The notes under the pieces: model-generated
The model's input: the letters and a program-made list of their open reading frames with translations, nothing else
Databases searched by the model: none
What the model was told of the DNA's origin: nothing
Shown: positions 1 to 8,136 of the stretch, in pieces
How the letters are laid out: each line of letters starts with the position of its first letter
Numbering within the stretch: the stretch's first letter is position 1
Program-made: the position numbers and the translations under genes
DNA from: an uncultured Collinsella sp.
GTDB lineage: Bacteria; Actinomycetota; Coriobacteriia; Coriobacteriales; Coriobacteriaceae
Assembly (NCBI GenBank): GCA_902493145.1
Contig: CABUOA010000026.1
Span: 1-28,004, forward strand
Direction: 5' to 3'
Length of the DNA: 28,004 nucleotides

Positions 1-153
1 TCAACGATATGGCACCGTGGGGACACATGTATGTCAATCCTGGTCTAACAGAGCCAAACTTTTTAACCGTTTTCCATAAATAGCTAGCATCATCCAACGT
101 TCACATTAGATCGAACAACAATCCTGTTGCGCATAGCCTAATTCCGCTGAGTA

Positions 154-1191
154 TCAGAGAAGAACGTCCGGATTATATGCATCCAGCTTCGCTTCTCCAG
201 TCGCCAGTGACTCCTCCAGCCGGCCAGCATATTCAACAATAGAGCCGTAGAACATGGGAGTAAATCCGAACTTTTCGATAAAGAGGGGTTCCGCTACGTC
301 GATCCGCCTCTTGGCAACCGTGGCCTCATCCTTTTCATGGTACCCAGTGCCAGGAATCCGCTCGCTTGCCTGCGGCAAGCACTTAAGCTGCCTACGCAAG
401 CGCGCCGATCCCTTTGAAAGACCCGTATAGGTGATAACACCAGAGATTACGCCACCGACGCCCACAACAACCTTGCCAGCGGCATCTCCCACCGTCTGCT
501 TTGTTATCTTGATACCCATGAAGCTCAAGAGCTTCTTCAGGATCGGATACCAACTGGTCTTGGTTAGCGACTGGCGAGCGACCTTTTTCGCGACCGTCTC
601 TTGGGCGTTTTTGGCGATTACGGTTAGCATCGAATTCGCACTGCCTACACCCATCATTACACCGAGCAACACTGCCATTTCGTAGAGAGTCTCGTCATCA
701 ACGTCGTCACATTCTTCAAAAAAGGTCTGCCAGCCATACAGGTATGCCAGCTTCTGCATAATCCTGAATGCGTGCACGTAGTATTGCGTCATATCGGCAG
801 GAATGGTGCCCGCCATCGCGACACCTCCGGGAAGACCCGCTGCAAAGGAAAGGGCCGTTGACTTCTTTGTCTCAAAATCAATTACTTCCCTAGCAATTCT
901 ATCGATTAGACCCGCATCGATTCCGGCAGTAACGGGGGTTGTTTCCACGGCAAACTCGACAACATCTTTATGGACGCCCTTCTTCCTCAGCTCCGAGCGG
1001 AGGAAATGGAGCCGATCAATTCTCACTCCCTTTAACCGAGCAACCTTTTTCATAAAGTCAATCAAAAATTTCTGGGCCTCCGCCAGCTGCTCGTCGCTCT
1101 TGTCTTTTAGCTCTGCAAAAGCCGAATCAACGGGAACGGCGACCTCAAGACCCTCGCCCTCGTTTTTCTTTCCAAGCAGCCTGACGTCCAT
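154..1191 (-). CDS. EcsC family protein
   Basis: The protein resembles the EcsC family, named after a Bacillus gene next to an ABC exporter; its biochemical role is not established. The family core is visible as the segment around FAAGLPGGVAMAGTIPADM followed by QYYVHAFRIMQKLAYLYGW, then two glycine-rich hydrophobic stretches (VGVGGVISGVITYTG) that may associate with membrane. The N-terminal 40 residues are acidic and low in conservation signals. The start is uncertain: the open frame reaches a TTG at 1254 and has ATGs at 1221 and 1191. I chose 1191 because GGAAGG lies four bases upstream, while the others lack a clear ribosome binding site. It stands alone, with no ecsAB-like transporter nearby. 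The family call is firm; the function is unknown. Confidence 0.8.
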   Translation of the reverse strand: MDVRLLGKKNEGEGLEVAVPVDSAFAELKDKSDEQLAEAQKFLIDFMKKVARLKGVRIDRLHFLRSELRKKGVHKDVVEFAVETTPVTAGIDAGLIDRIAREVIDFETKKSTALSFAAGLPGGVAMAGTIPADMTQYYVHAFRIMQKLAYLYGWQTFFEECDDVDDETLYEMAVLLGVMMGVGSANSMLTVIAKNAQETVAKKVARQSLTKTSWYPILKKLLSFMGIKITKQTVGDAAGKVVVGVGGVISGVITYTGLSKGSARLRRQLKCLPQASERIPGTGYHEKDEATVAKRRIDVAEPLFIEKFGFTPMFYGSIVEYAGRLEESLATGEAKLDAYNPDVLL

Positions 1192-1310
1192 ACAGCCTTC
1201 CAATCGATCGTCTGCCGGCATATTAACGGCTTCTTGCCGATAGAGTTCCCACAACGTCGTAACAGCTCAATCTTAGATCAACGACTAAACCGTACCTGCT
1301 CCCGTCCTAA

Positions 1311-1353
1311 ATTTGGGCTCTTTGATTAGGGGGTCCCTTAACCCAAATCAAAG
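1311..1353. other. Competing inverted repeats between lipoprotein and ecsC-like genes
   Basis: CTTTGATT (1320-1327) pairs with AATCAAAG (1346-1353), while ATTTGGG (1311-1317) can pair with CCCAAAT (1342-1348). The two hairpins share bases, so they exclude each other. No T-run follows on either strand, so this is not a clear terminator. Confidence 0.35.
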
Positions 1354-1386
1354 GTCTGGACAGATTTTTAAACGTATGAGTAATGA

Positions 1387-1968
1387 TTAAAGAGTACTCA
1401 GATCGATAGTCTGCGGATTAGTCAGCCCATAGATGGCTTCATTATTATCGGAAGAAGCAATTTGGCCGCCAGCCTCACATTCAACTGGCGTTGTTTCGTC
1501 GATCAGCTCGTAACCAAGCCAGCCCTCAAGAACCGTGCCAGGTTGTATCTGACGCGACTCAGGAAGATCAAGGCCTTCCACCAACATACTCGGATTAAGC
1601 CCCTTGCCGTCCTGAAAGGCCAATATCTCATTACCGGAAAACATGACAGTCTGAAGGTCTTCCGACACATTTTTTGCGGTCAAGTTCAGAATCAACAGTG
1701 GCTTACCGTCACCAAAGCTCTCTACTCCGCGCTGCGCCCCTGTGATGGTGTACTCAATACCTGATACTGGGATATCGTTATTCCCGTTGCTGCCGCTCTT
1801 TTTTCCAGCAGCATCCGCCTGTGCGGCAGCATAGCCCGCGGCATAGCCATCATCATAGCTCCCCTTGGAGTCTTTTCCTGAACAGGCGGCGAGGCAAGCG
1901 GAAACAGCCGCAAGCCCCAATGCCAAGAATGCACGCCTTGGAATTAAAGCGGTCGCGCTGAGCTTCAT
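1387..1968 (-). CDS. DUF5067-like lipoprotein, possible Tat substrate
   Basis: This is a secreted lipoprotein. The N-terminus has RRAFLALG followed by a hydrophobic stretch and the lipobox LAAC, with the lipidated cysteine near residue 29; the twin arginine suggests export by the Tat route. After a Gly/Ala/Tyr-rich linker (DDGYAAGYAAAQADAAG), the C-terminal domain of about 130 residues looks like DUF5067, an Ig-like fold found in surface lipoproteins (LILNLTAKNVSED, then IQPGTVLEGWLGYEL). The ATG at 1968 is preceded by AGGAGA at good spacing. It appears monocistronic. The role is unknown; such domains occur in Gram-positive cell-surface proteins. Lipoprotein call strong, DUF5067 assignment moderate. 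Confidence 0.8.
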   Translation of the reverse strand: MKLSATALIPRRAFLALGLAAVSACLAACSGKDSKGSYDDGYAAGYAAAQADAAGKKSGSNGNNDIPVSGIEYTITGAQRGVESFGDGKPLLILNLTAKNVSEDLQTVMFSGNEILAFQDGKGLNPSMLVEGLDLPESRQIQPGTVLEGWLGYELIDETTPVECEAGGQIASSDNNEAIYGLTNPQTIDLSTL

Positions 1969-2104
1969 GAGGAATCTCCTGTCAATTAGTTCTCTCTGTT
2001 TCCCTAATTATTCTAATTAATCTTCATGCACTTAGTATCAATTGAGTCCCAATAGCAGCGCTATGAGGTCTTATTCAGCTGTTGCAAAAGATGTGCGCCC
2101 AATA

Positions 2105-2155
2105 TAAAAGCCCCGCCAACCGCAGTCTCCCAAAGGAACCGCGATCGGCGGGGCT
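2105..2155 (-). terminator. Intrinsic terminator after yhcH-like gene
   Basis: AGCCCCGCC (2109-2117) pairs with GGCGGGGCT (2147-2155), and an inner CCGC/GCGG pairing strengthens the stem. On the minus strand a TTTTAT run follows. It ends the yhcH-like transcript. Confidence 0.85.
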
Positions 2156-2201
2156 CAAACGCGCTCCCCAAGGGGAATCACGCTAGTTCACGAGCAGTTC
2201 G

Positions 2202-2675
2202 TTACTCTTCCCAGTAAGCATCTGCAAGCAGCTTAAAGCAAATCTTCTTAACCGGCTGCGCGCCATCGCCCGGGAACTCGAGCGTGGGCATGTGAGGCTC
2301 GCCGGCAACGAACAGAGCGAACTTGTCGTCGGCAAGATCGCCGGCGATCGAAGAATCGGAATCGACCAGATCGTAGTCGTCCTTCTCGTCAAACTCCTGG
2401 ACCAGCGTCAGGCTGCCCGTGGCAACCTTAAAGGCCTCGCGACCCTCAACGTCGATCTGCAGATCGTGATAGCGCTGATGCGTCTCATAGTGAGCCTCGG
2501 CCTCGGGACGCGTCGTGGGAGCCATGACGTTCGCAAAGACCTTGTCACCCAGAATCGGATGGCTGCCGACCTCGAGCTGCGCCGGGTCGTTCTCCTCGAG
2601 CCAGTCGATCAGCACGTCGAGGCCCTTGAGCATTCCGCGGTACTCCTCGATATCGCCCAATGCACCGTAAATCAT
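2202..2675 (-). CDS. YhcH/YjgK/YiaL (DUF386) family protein
   Basis: This is a member of the YhcH/YjgK/YiaL family, a cupin-like fold that includes EbgC and proteins linked to sialic acid and other sugar catabolism. Full length for the family (157 residues). Typical landmarks are the MIYG start, the ETHQRYHDLQ segment with conserved His/Glu metal ligands in the family, and the C-terminal HMPTLEFPG...VKKICFKL block. The family is thought to act on sugar anomers or sugar acids; no precise reaction is assigned here. Its ATG overlaps the TGA of the upstream nagA-like remnant as ATGA. It is the last gene of a minus-strand group with the PfkB kinase and aldose epimerase and is followed by a strong terminator. 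Family very likely, substrate unknown. Confidence 0.9.
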   Translation of the reverse strand: MIYGALGDIEEYRGMLKGLDVLIDWLEENDPAQLEVGSHPILGDKVFANVMAPTTRPEAEAHYETHQRYHDLQIDVEGREAFKVATGSLTLVQEFDEKDDYDLVDSDSSIAGDLADDKFALFVAGEPHMPTLEFPGDGAQPVKKICFKLLADAYWEE

Positions 2676-2845
2676 CTAAATCCCCTCTCGGATCGCTTCT
2701 TTGGCGGCCACTCGGCAAACGCGTTACCGACGCTGTTGCCACCCACATACGTCTCGACCAGGGTAAGGTCGGGATTGAACACGACAACGTCGGCGTCGCG
2801 CCCCGACATAATGCTATCGCACTTGTCGTCGACATGAGCTAGCAA
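2672..2845 (-). pseudogene. 3' remnant of a nagA-like gene
   Basis: Translating the minus strand from about 2836 gives HVDDKCDSIMSGRDAD and then LTLVETYVGGNSVGNAFAE, which nearly matches the last 37 residues of the intact NagA in this window (HIEDKCGSIMPGRDAD ... LTLVETYVGGQSVGNAFTE). DNA similarity with 5572-5700 is also plain. The stop that ends intact NagA is replaced here by TGG, so the frame runs 12 codons further to a TGA overlapping the yhcH start. There is no start codon with a ribosome binding site, and homology ends about 30 bases after the pfkB-like stop. An AGGAG at that stop may be the orphaned ribosome binding site of the deleted gene (inference). It was not listed as an open reading frame in this phase. 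Confidence 0.85.
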
Positions 2846-2872
2846 TCGATGCCGGGGCCGACGCCCAAGCTC

Positions 2873-3808
2873 CTACAGCTCGGTCACGACAACGCCGTTG
2901 TAAACCTCGTCCCAACGGTCCATGACCAGATGGCCGGTCATGGGATCCATGGCGTTGAGCTTGCCGCAGGTGTTGGCGGTACGCAGCACCGTCTCGTCGT
3001 CTGCGCCGGCAGCGATGGCATGCGCGAAGCCTGCGATAGTGGAGTCACCAGAGCCCGTGGCGTTAACGGCAGGGATATCGGGCGTCTTTGCGCGGAACGC
3101 ACGGCCATTGTGGAAGCCAACGGAGCCGGCAGCACCCATGGACACGACGACCCAGGGGATATCGGAGAAGCGGGCATCAGAGGCGAGCGCGGCGCGGAGC
3201 TCGTCCACATCGTCGGTGGTAAAGCTCGTGCCCAGAAGGCCGTTGATCTCGGTCAGGTTAGGCTTGACCAGCTCGGGCTTAATTTCGGACTTAAGGGCGG
3301 CCTCGAGCGAAGCACCCGAGGTATCGAGCAGCACCTTGGCGCCGGCGTTCTCGGCAATGCCCGTAATCTTGGCATAGTAGTCTGCCTCGACACCGCGGGG
3401 CAGAGAACCCGAAATGGTGACGACGTCGGCCTTGCCCGCAAGCTCAGTAAACTTGGCGGTAAAGGCATCGAGTTCCTCGGGGGCAATTGTCGGGCCACTC
3501 TCGAGCAGCTCGGTCTGGTTGCCGGCGTGGAGGATGTTGAGGCAAATGCGAGTCTCGCCCTTGATGGGCACAAAGTCGTTGTTAATACCGTTGGCGTCCA
3601 TGAGCTCAGCCATGTAGGCGCCCATGTGGCCGCCGAGCAGACCGGTTGCCACAACGTCGTCGCCCAGCTGACCCAGCACACGGGCCACGTTGAGGCCCTT
3701 GCCGCCAGCGGTCTTTTCGGGCGTCACACGGTTAACGTCGTCGATAACGAGCTCATCGAGCTGATAGCGCGTATCGACAGACGGGTTCATCGTAACGGTG
3801 AGGATCAT
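2873..3808 (-). CDS. lacC: PfkB family kinase, tagatose-6-phosphate kinase-like (LacC)
   Basis: This is a hexose-phosphate kinase of the 1-phosphofructokinase/LacC branch of the ribokinase (PfkB) superfamily; it would use ATP to make a 1,6-bisphosphate. The MILTVTMNPSVD start, the AGGKGLNVARVL motif (34-45), SGSLPRG (133-139) and the C-terminal GSGDSTIAG motif with the catalytic Asp at 255 are all present. Length (311) is normal. Beside AgaS, NagA and a LacX-like epimerase, tagatose-6-phosphate is the most sensible substrate, but fructose-1-phosphate cannot be excluded from sequence alone. A ribosome binding site (AAGGAG-like) precedes ATG 3808. The gene lies 59 bases after the aldose epimerase gene on the same strand and is probably co-transcribed with it. 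Confidence 0.85.
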   Translation of the reverse strand: MILTVTMNPSVDTRYQLDELVIDDVNRVTPEKTAGGKGLNVARVLGQLGDDVVATGLLGGHMGAYMAELMDANGINNDFVPIKGETRICLNILHAGNQTELLESGPTIAPEELDAFTAKFTELAGKADVVTISGSLPRGVEADYYAKITGIAENAGAKVLLDTSGASLEAALKSEIKPELVKPNLTEINGLLGTSFTTDDVDELRAALASDARFSDIPWVVVSMGAAGSVGFHNGRAFRAKTPDIPAVNATGSGDSTIAGFAHAIAAGADDETVLRTANTCGKLNAMDPMTGHLVMDRWDEVYNGVVVTEL

Positions 3809-3867
3809 TTTTAGCTCCTTATCTCGCAGGCTCCTTGTGCCTCGCGATACGAGTCGACAAAACGGAA

Positions 3868-4749
3868 TTACAGAATCTTAATCGTGAACGAGCGAACGAC
3901 GGTCTCCTTGGGCTTGGCGACAAGGCAGCCGCGCTTGTGCTCAAGCACGTCGTCCTCATCGGAGCAGGTCGAAAGGCCGCCCCAGGGCTCAACCGCCACA
4001 AAATCGCCCTCGGGCTTACTCCACACAATGAGATATGGGAAGCCCTCAAAGCTCAGGCGGACGCCCTTGTCCTCGTCCTTCTTAGAAAGCGTGACCTGAC
4101 GGCTCTCGAGCACATCAAAGATGGTCTCCGCAAAATCGAAGAGCTCATGCGACAGAGGCAGTGTCTTTCCCACCATGGGGTTCTTGGAGCGATTGGTCAC
4201 GTCAATCAAGCCAGTCGAGGGGACGGCAGTGCAAAGCTCCGCAGCCTCGTCCTTCTCAAAGCGCAACTCGTAGTCCGTATAGGCCTCGCCCTCATCGAGC
4301 GGACACCTAAAGCCGGGATGACCGCCGATAAAGAACGGCATGTCCTCGGTTCCCTCGTTGGTCACCTCATAGGAGACGCGCACGGCAGCGTCCTCGAGCG
4401 TATAGCGAGCGACAAGCTTAAACGGATACGGATAATCGCTCAGCAGCGCGGCGTTATCCTCGGAAGCCAGGCACATCACCAGCTCGTTTTCGCCTTGGCT
4501 CAGCAGCTTCCACTCCTGTTTGCGCGCAAACCCGTGGCGAGCGAGCTTTACATGATGCCCAGCAAACGTCATGGCGCTGTTGTCGCGCAAGCCTCCGCAA
4601 ATCGGGAAGCAAATCGGTGCTTGGCCGGACCACACGGCGGGATCGCCCTGCCACAAGTACTCGCGACCTCCAGCCTCAATCGAGGTAAACGAACCACCAG
4701 CCGTGGACACCTTAATAGAAATCGAATCGTTGGAGAGAGCGTATTCCAT
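3868..4749 (-). CDS. Aldose 1-epimerase family protein (LacX-like)
   Basis: This is a galactose-mutarotase-fold protein of the LacX-like aldose epimerase group, expected to interconvert the anomers of a sugar or sugar phosphate in the cytoplasm. Family landmarks are GGREYLWQGDPAVWSGQAPICFP with the substrate-contacting Trp, the GLRDN segment, ARHGFARKQEW carrying a likely catalytic His, and GGHPGFRCP. The open frame extends to 4884, but the extension lacks family similarity. ATG 4749 gives MEYALSND, the expected start, and AGGATG lies six bases upstream. The length of 293 residues suits the family. It heads the group with the LacC-like kinase, as lacX accompanies tagatose-pathway genes in lactococci. 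Confidence 0.88.
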   Translation of the reverse strand: MEYALSNDSISIKVSTAGGSFTSIEAGGREYLWQGDPAVWSGQAPICFPICGGLRDNSAMTFAGHHVKLARHGFARKQEWKLLSQGENELVMCLASEDNAALLSDYPYPFKLVARYTLEDAAVRVSYEVTNEGTEDMPFFIGGHPGFRCPLDEGEAYTDYELRFEKDEAAELCTAVPSTGLIDVTNRSKNPMVGKTLPLSHELFDFAETIFDVLESRQVTLSKKDEDKGVRLSFEGFPYLIVWSKPEGDFVAVEPWGGLSTCSDEDDVLEHKRGCLVAKPKETVVRSFTIKIL

Positions 4750-4905
4750 TGCCCATCCTTTCGAACAACTGCTTTTTGCTCGCAAGAACCCGTCTCGGCC
4801 CTGACCAAAGGACAAACCCGCACGTTCATCGATGCGTCCGGTATCTTCGCCATGTAACGGGGTACCATACAGACATTGATGCAATTACAGCTGAAAGGCC
4901 TTCTT
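4750..4905. other. Divergent intergenic region
   Basis: This 156-base stretch separates the divergent epimerase and flavodoxin-like genes and must carry both promoters. I could not identify convincing -10/-35 pairs on either strand and saw no ACTGGT-type operator here. Confidence 0.4.
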
Positions 4906-5490
4906 ATGCGAACCATCATCCTCTACGCCTCGCGCCATCACGGCAATACGAAAAAGCTCGTGGACGCCATCGTCGAGGCGCACCCCGAAATCGATACCCT
5001 CGACGTGAAGTCACTCGGTAAAAACGAGTATCCCAACCTGCACGAATATCATCTGATCGGTGTCGCCACGGGCATCTATTACTCCGAGATCGACAAGGAC
5101 ATGGCACGCGTGCTCACGAACGTGCTGCAGCCGCAGGACAAGGTGTTTGGCCTTATGACCTACGGTGGCAAAAACAAGTGGTACGGCAAGGATATCGATG
5201 GCATCTGCCGCATGAGGCAGGCCATCTTTATGGGTGTCTACGGCTGCCCCGGCTTTGATACGTGGGGTCCGTTCAAGCTCGCCGGCGGTGTCCAAAAGGG
5301 ACACCCGACCGCTGAGGAAATTAAGGGCGCCGTCGACTTTTTCGACAAGATCGAAGACGAGTATGGCGACATCATCGTCGAAGAGTACGCCAAGCGCGAG
5401 AAGCGCCTAGCATACGAGAAGGAGCATCCTGCAGGAGGCCTGGTGGCCGGCGTTAAGCGCACGGCAAAGAAGATCGCTAACAAGCTGTAA
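4906..5490 (+). CDS. Flavodoxin family protein
   Basis: This is a flavodoxin-like protein of 194 residues, expected to bind FMN and carry electrons in the cytoplasm. The start MRTIILYASRHHGNTKKL has the classical phosphate-binding loop pattern (xSxxxGNTxK) right after the first beta strand. The following IGVATGIYYSEI and VFGLMTYGGKN segments correspond to the other FMN-binding loops. The C-terminus is basic (GVKRTAKKIANKL). The open frame starts at 4876, but ATG 4906 is preferred because it begins at the domain and has GAAAGG upstream. It is the only plus-strand gene in the sugar locus, and its partner oxidoreductase is not evident. A shared terminator follows. Confidence 0.88.
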   Translation: MRTIILYASRHHGNTKKLVDAIVEAHPEIDTLDVKSLGKNEYPNLHEYHLIGVATGIYYSEIDKDMARVLTNVLQPQDKVFGLMTYGGKNKWYGKDIDGICRMRQAIFMGVYGCPGFDTWGPFKLAGGVQKGHPTAEEIKGAVDFFDKIEDEYGDIIVEEYAKREKRLAYEKEHPAGGLVAGVKRTAKKIANKL

Positions 5491-5521
5491 CTGTTAAGGT
5501 GCTTTTGAGCGTTTAACCCAT

Positions 5522-5559
5522 ACGGCGGGTCCGAGCAGATTCGGGCCCGCCGTCTTTTT
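5522..5559. terminator. Bidirectional terminator between flavodoxin and nagA
   Basis: The arms ACGGCGGG-T-CCGA (5522-5534) and TCGG-G-CCCGCCGT (5541-5553) form a 13-pair stem with one G:T, followed by TTTTT (5555-5559) on the plus strand. It lies between two convergent genes. The U-run is strong only for the plus strand. Confidence 0.88.
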
Positions 5560-5565
5560 CTATCG

Positions 5566-6735
5566 TTACTCGGTAAAGGCGTTGCCGACGCTCTGGCCGC
5601 CAACATACGTCTCGACGAGGGTGAGCTCATGGTCGAACACGACAAAGTCGGCGTCGCGACCCGGCATGATGCTGCCGCACTTATCCTCGATGTGCGCGGA
5701 GCGTGCCGGCACCTCGGTTGCCATGCGAATGGCGATATCGGCGCTGGCGATGCCCCAGTCGACGATGTTCTTGACGCCCTGGGCAAGCGTGAGCACCGAG
5801 CCGGCAATGCTCTTGCCGTCGGCGAGCCAGCACAGGTTGTCCTTCATGATGACGTCCATGCCACCACTGGTGTAGCTGCCCTCAGGCATGCCGCCGCAAC
5901 CCAGGCAGTCGGTGATGAGCACCGTGTGCTGCCAGCCCTTTGCCTGCAGCAGCGCCTTGATGGCGGCAGGGTTTACGTGCTTGCCGTCACAGATGATCTC
6001 GGCGTAGGTCTCGGGCGTGGACATGGCAGCGCCCACGACACCGGGCTCACGGTGATGCAGCCCGCGCTGACCGTTATAGGTATGCGTAAAGCAGCTGGCA
6101 CCGGCGTTGATGGCGGCGATGCACTCATCGTAGGTGGCGTCGGAGTGACCGATGCTGGTCACCACACCCTTGGCGTTCAGAGCAGCCGCATAAGCAGCGG
6201 CACCGTCGCGCTCGGCCGCCATGGCGCTCTTAACGATGCGACCACCCGCAGCCTCCTGCCACTGATCGAAGACCTCCTCAGAGGGATCGATGAGGTAAGC
6301 GGGGTTCTGCGCGCCCACGTGCTTCATGGTAAAGAAGGGGCCCTCCAGGTAGATGCCCTGAATGCGGGCACCGCAGAAGTCGGGGCCGCGACCCTCGTCC
6401 GCCTGAGCGATGGCAGCGCAGGCGTCCTTGATCTGCTCGACGCCATCGGTGAACGTCGTGGGCAGCCAGCTGGTGGTACCGCGACGGGCGAGCTCGGTCG
6501 AGCTGATATCGATGCCCTCGGGATCGTTATCGGTAGTTGAGTGGTTGTAGAAGCCATGGATGTGAGTATCGACCATACCCGGTGCGATCCACGATCCCGT
6601 GTAGTCCTTAATCTCGCAAGAGGGCTCGTCGGCCTGCCAGGCGCCAAAGACGCCATTCTCGACCATAAGATAGCCGCCCAGTTGCGGGCCTGCCGACAAG
6701 AAGAACTTGTCAGCCTTAATTGCGTATGTGCTCAT
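5566..6735 (-). CDS. nagA: N-acetylglucosamine/galactosamine-6-phosphate deacetylase
   Basis: This cytoplasmic metallo-hydrolase removes the acetyl group from N-acetylhexosamine-6-phosphate. NagA signatures are visible in order: MVDTHIHGF with the HxH motif (58-60), the metal-binding Glu in YLEGPF (131), SIGHSDA (His197), THTYNGQRGLHHREPG (His218) and the catalytic Asp of ITDCLGCGG (about 276). Many family members have Ala rather than the cysteines around this Asp. Length is 389 residues from ATG 6735, which has GGAG at good spacing; the upstream extension to 6801 is not conserved-looking. In the GalNAc pathway the same activity is called AgaA. A terminator lies just upstream, after agaS, so expression may depend on read-through or a local promoter. 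The 3' end of this gene is duplicated at 2672-2845. Confidence 0.93.
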   Translation of the reverse strand: MSTYAIKADKFFLSAGPQLGGYLMVENGVFGAWQADEPSCEIKDYTGSWIAPGMVDTHIHGFYNHSTTDNDPEGIDISSTELARRGTTSWLPTTFTDGVEQIKDACAAIAQADEGRGPDFCGARIQGIYLEGPFFTMKHVGAQNPAYLIDPSEEVFDQWQEAAGGRIVKSAMAAERDGAAAYAAALNAKGVVTSIGHSDATYDECIAAINAGASCFTHTYNGQRGLHHREPGVVGAAMSTPETYAEIICDGKHVNPAAIKALLQAKGWQHTVLITDCLGCGGMPEGSYTSGGMDVIMKDNLCWLADGKSIAGSVLTLAQGVKNIVDWGIASADIAIRMATEVPARSAHIEDKCGSIMPGRDADFVVFDHELTLVETYVGGQSVGNAFTE

Positions 6736-6795
6736 ATGCACTCCTTGCTTCTTGAAGCAGTTGACCGTGGTGATACTTATACCCGGTCCATGTAA

Positions 6796-6838
6796 AAACA
6801 AAAAGCGCCCGCCCGCCGTTATGAGCGGACGGGCGCCC
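6796..6838 (-). terminator. Terminator or attenuator between agaS and nagA
   Basis: On the minus strand GCGCCCGTCCGC pairs with GCGGGCGGGCGC around a short loop (6805-6836, one G:T pair), followed by TTTTTGTTTTT. It sits 20 bases after the agaS stop and about 60 bases before the nagA start, so it could lower nagA expression relative to agaS. Confidence 0.85.
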
Positions 6839-6855
6839 TTACAGGGGGGACGCGA

Positions 6856-8022
6856 TTAAGCGGTGAAGGGGTGAATCGTCACGCCCTTAACCACGCGGTT
6901 GACCGTGCCGGTGGGGCTCGGCGTATCGGGCGTGTTGCCCACGCGCACGGAGTTGAGCAGGCTGATAGCCTGGGCAAACATCACGAACGGCAGAGCAAGG
7001 TAGCCCTCGGGAAGTGCCTCGTAGCCCTTAAAGGTGAAGGACTCACCCTCATAGACGGTGGCACCTTCCTGCTGAACGGCGATGGTGTGCTGAGCGATCT
7101 CGTCGCCACCGATCTCGTTGAGGATGTCGATGTCGTACTGACGGGTGTAGGCGTCGTTATTGACGAACACGAAGACGAGCGTCTTATCGTCGACGAAGGA
7201 CTTAGGTCCGTGACGATAGCCCATGGAGGTGTCGTAGGAAGTAGCGACCAGACCGTGAGCGAGCTCGAGGATCTTGAGCTGGCTCTCCTGGGCAAGGCCA
7301 CCGAAGGAGCCAGAACCCAAGTAGGTCACGCGGTTGAAGTCGCCAGCCAGGTAATCGGCGATCTCGGGCTCACGGGAGATGACCTCCTCGCCCATCTTGG
7401 CAATTGTCTCGACCCACTCGGCCTTCTGCTCGTCAGAGGCAGTGTCGAAAATAAGGGTGGAGAGCAGGGTCATGCAGGAATAAGAACCGGTCATGGCGAA
7501 GCCCTTGTCGTTGGCGCGCGGAATGAGCAGCGTCAGCGCGTTGGGATCATCGGCAGACTCGACGGCGAGCTTGCCCTCGGGAGCGCAGGTGATGTTGAGG
7601 AACTTGACGTTGTGGACGAGCTCCTTGGCAACGGCAACGGCGGCAAGGCTCTCGGGGCTGTTGCCAGAGCGGGCAAAGGAAACCACGAGCGTGGGATCCT
7701 CGGCGCGCAGGAAGTCACGCGGGGCGCTCACGATGTCGGTCGTGGCGATGGGCTTAAAGTCGTAGAGATCAGTGTTGCCAGCGTGACGCAGGTACGGGGC
7801 ACAGGTATCGCCAACGTAGTCGGACGTACCGGCACCGGTGAAGACAACGGACAGACGGCCCTCGCCCATAGCGCGAGCCTCGGCCAGGAAGGCCTCGATG
7901 GCCTCCTTGTTCTCGCGATAGATGTTGAGCGTATCACGCCAAAGCTCGGGCTGCTGAGCAATCTCGGCCGTGGTGATCTGGGCGCCGAGCTCGGTGAGCT
8001 CCTCGACACTCTTCTCGAACAT
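6856..8022 (-). CDS. agaS: SIS-domain sugar isomerase, AgaS type
   Basis: This is a double-SIS-domain protein of the AgaS family, which in GalNAc catabolism deaminates and isomerises galactosamine-6-phosphate to tagatose-6-phosphate. Seen in sequence: the first SIS signature FTGAGTSDYVGDT (61-73), then SFARSGNSPES (115-125) that binds the phosphosugar, the second SIS region YLGSGSFGGLAQES, and YRHGPKSFVDD, which is typical of AgaS and GlmS-like isomerases. Length (388) is normal. The ATG at 8022 has GAGAGG upstream. It lies directly downstream of the gntR-type gene, with an operator and a perfect -10 in between. AgaS next to NagA, a LacC-like kinase and a mannose-family PTS points to GalNAc or galactosamine. 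Confidence 0.92.
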   Translation of the reverse strand: MFEKSVEELTELGAQITTAEIAQQPELWRDTLNIYRENKEAIEAFLAEARAMGEGRLSVVFTGAGTSDYVGDTCAPYLRHAGNTDLYDFKPIATTDIVSAPRDFLRAEDPTLVVSFARSGNSPESLAAVAVAKELVHNVKFLNITCAPEGKLAVESADDPNALTLLIPRANDKGFAMTGSYSCMTLLSTLIFDTASDEQKAEWVETIAKMGEEVISREPEIADYLAGDFNRVTYLGSGSFGGLAQESQLKILELAHGLVATSYDTSMGYRHGPKSFVDDKTLVFVFVNNDAYTRQYDIDILNEIGGDEIAQHTIAVQQEGATVYEGESFTFKGYEALPEGYLALPFVMFAQAISLLNSVRVGNTPDTPSPTGTVNRVVKGVTIHPFTA

Positions 8023-8061
8023 TTCTAATACCTCTCTCTAGAAGTAATCCTCTGACGTGCA

Positions 8062-8097
8062 ATTATACACTTCAGTTGGTTATCTGGTAGTAACCAG
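8062..8097 (-). promoter_or_regulatory. agaS promoter with GntR-type operator
   Basis: A perfect -10 TATAAT is seen on the minus strand (8062-8067). The dyad CTGGT-AGTA-ACCAG (8084-8097) occupies the place of the -35, where no consensus hexamer is found. The half-site ACTGGT/ACCAGT is that of DasR/NagR-like GntR regulators, and such a regulator gene is adjacent. Confidence 0.75.
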
Positions 8098-8136
8098 TTA
8101 AATGCAAAGAATCATCATATGGATACGATGCGAACA

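Noticed and set aside
2690..2860. Minus-strand frame at 2545-2835 as a gene
   Set aside because: Its reading is out of phase with the nagA-like remnant; the correct frame shows clear NagA similarity.
2849..3814. Long plus-strand frame antisense to the PfkB-like kinase
   Set aside because: Its product lacks family resemblance and mirrors the coding strand of a gene with all PfkB motifs; an open frame caused by high GC. The same applies to plus-strand frames at 3835-4857, 5629-6540, 6871-8028, 9144-10223, 13943-15130, 16010-17272, 17437-18855, 18705-19670 and 24776-26023.
4750..4884. N-terminal extension of the aldose epimerase
   Set aside because: The extra 45 residues are unlike the family and the internal ATG has a good ribosome binding site.
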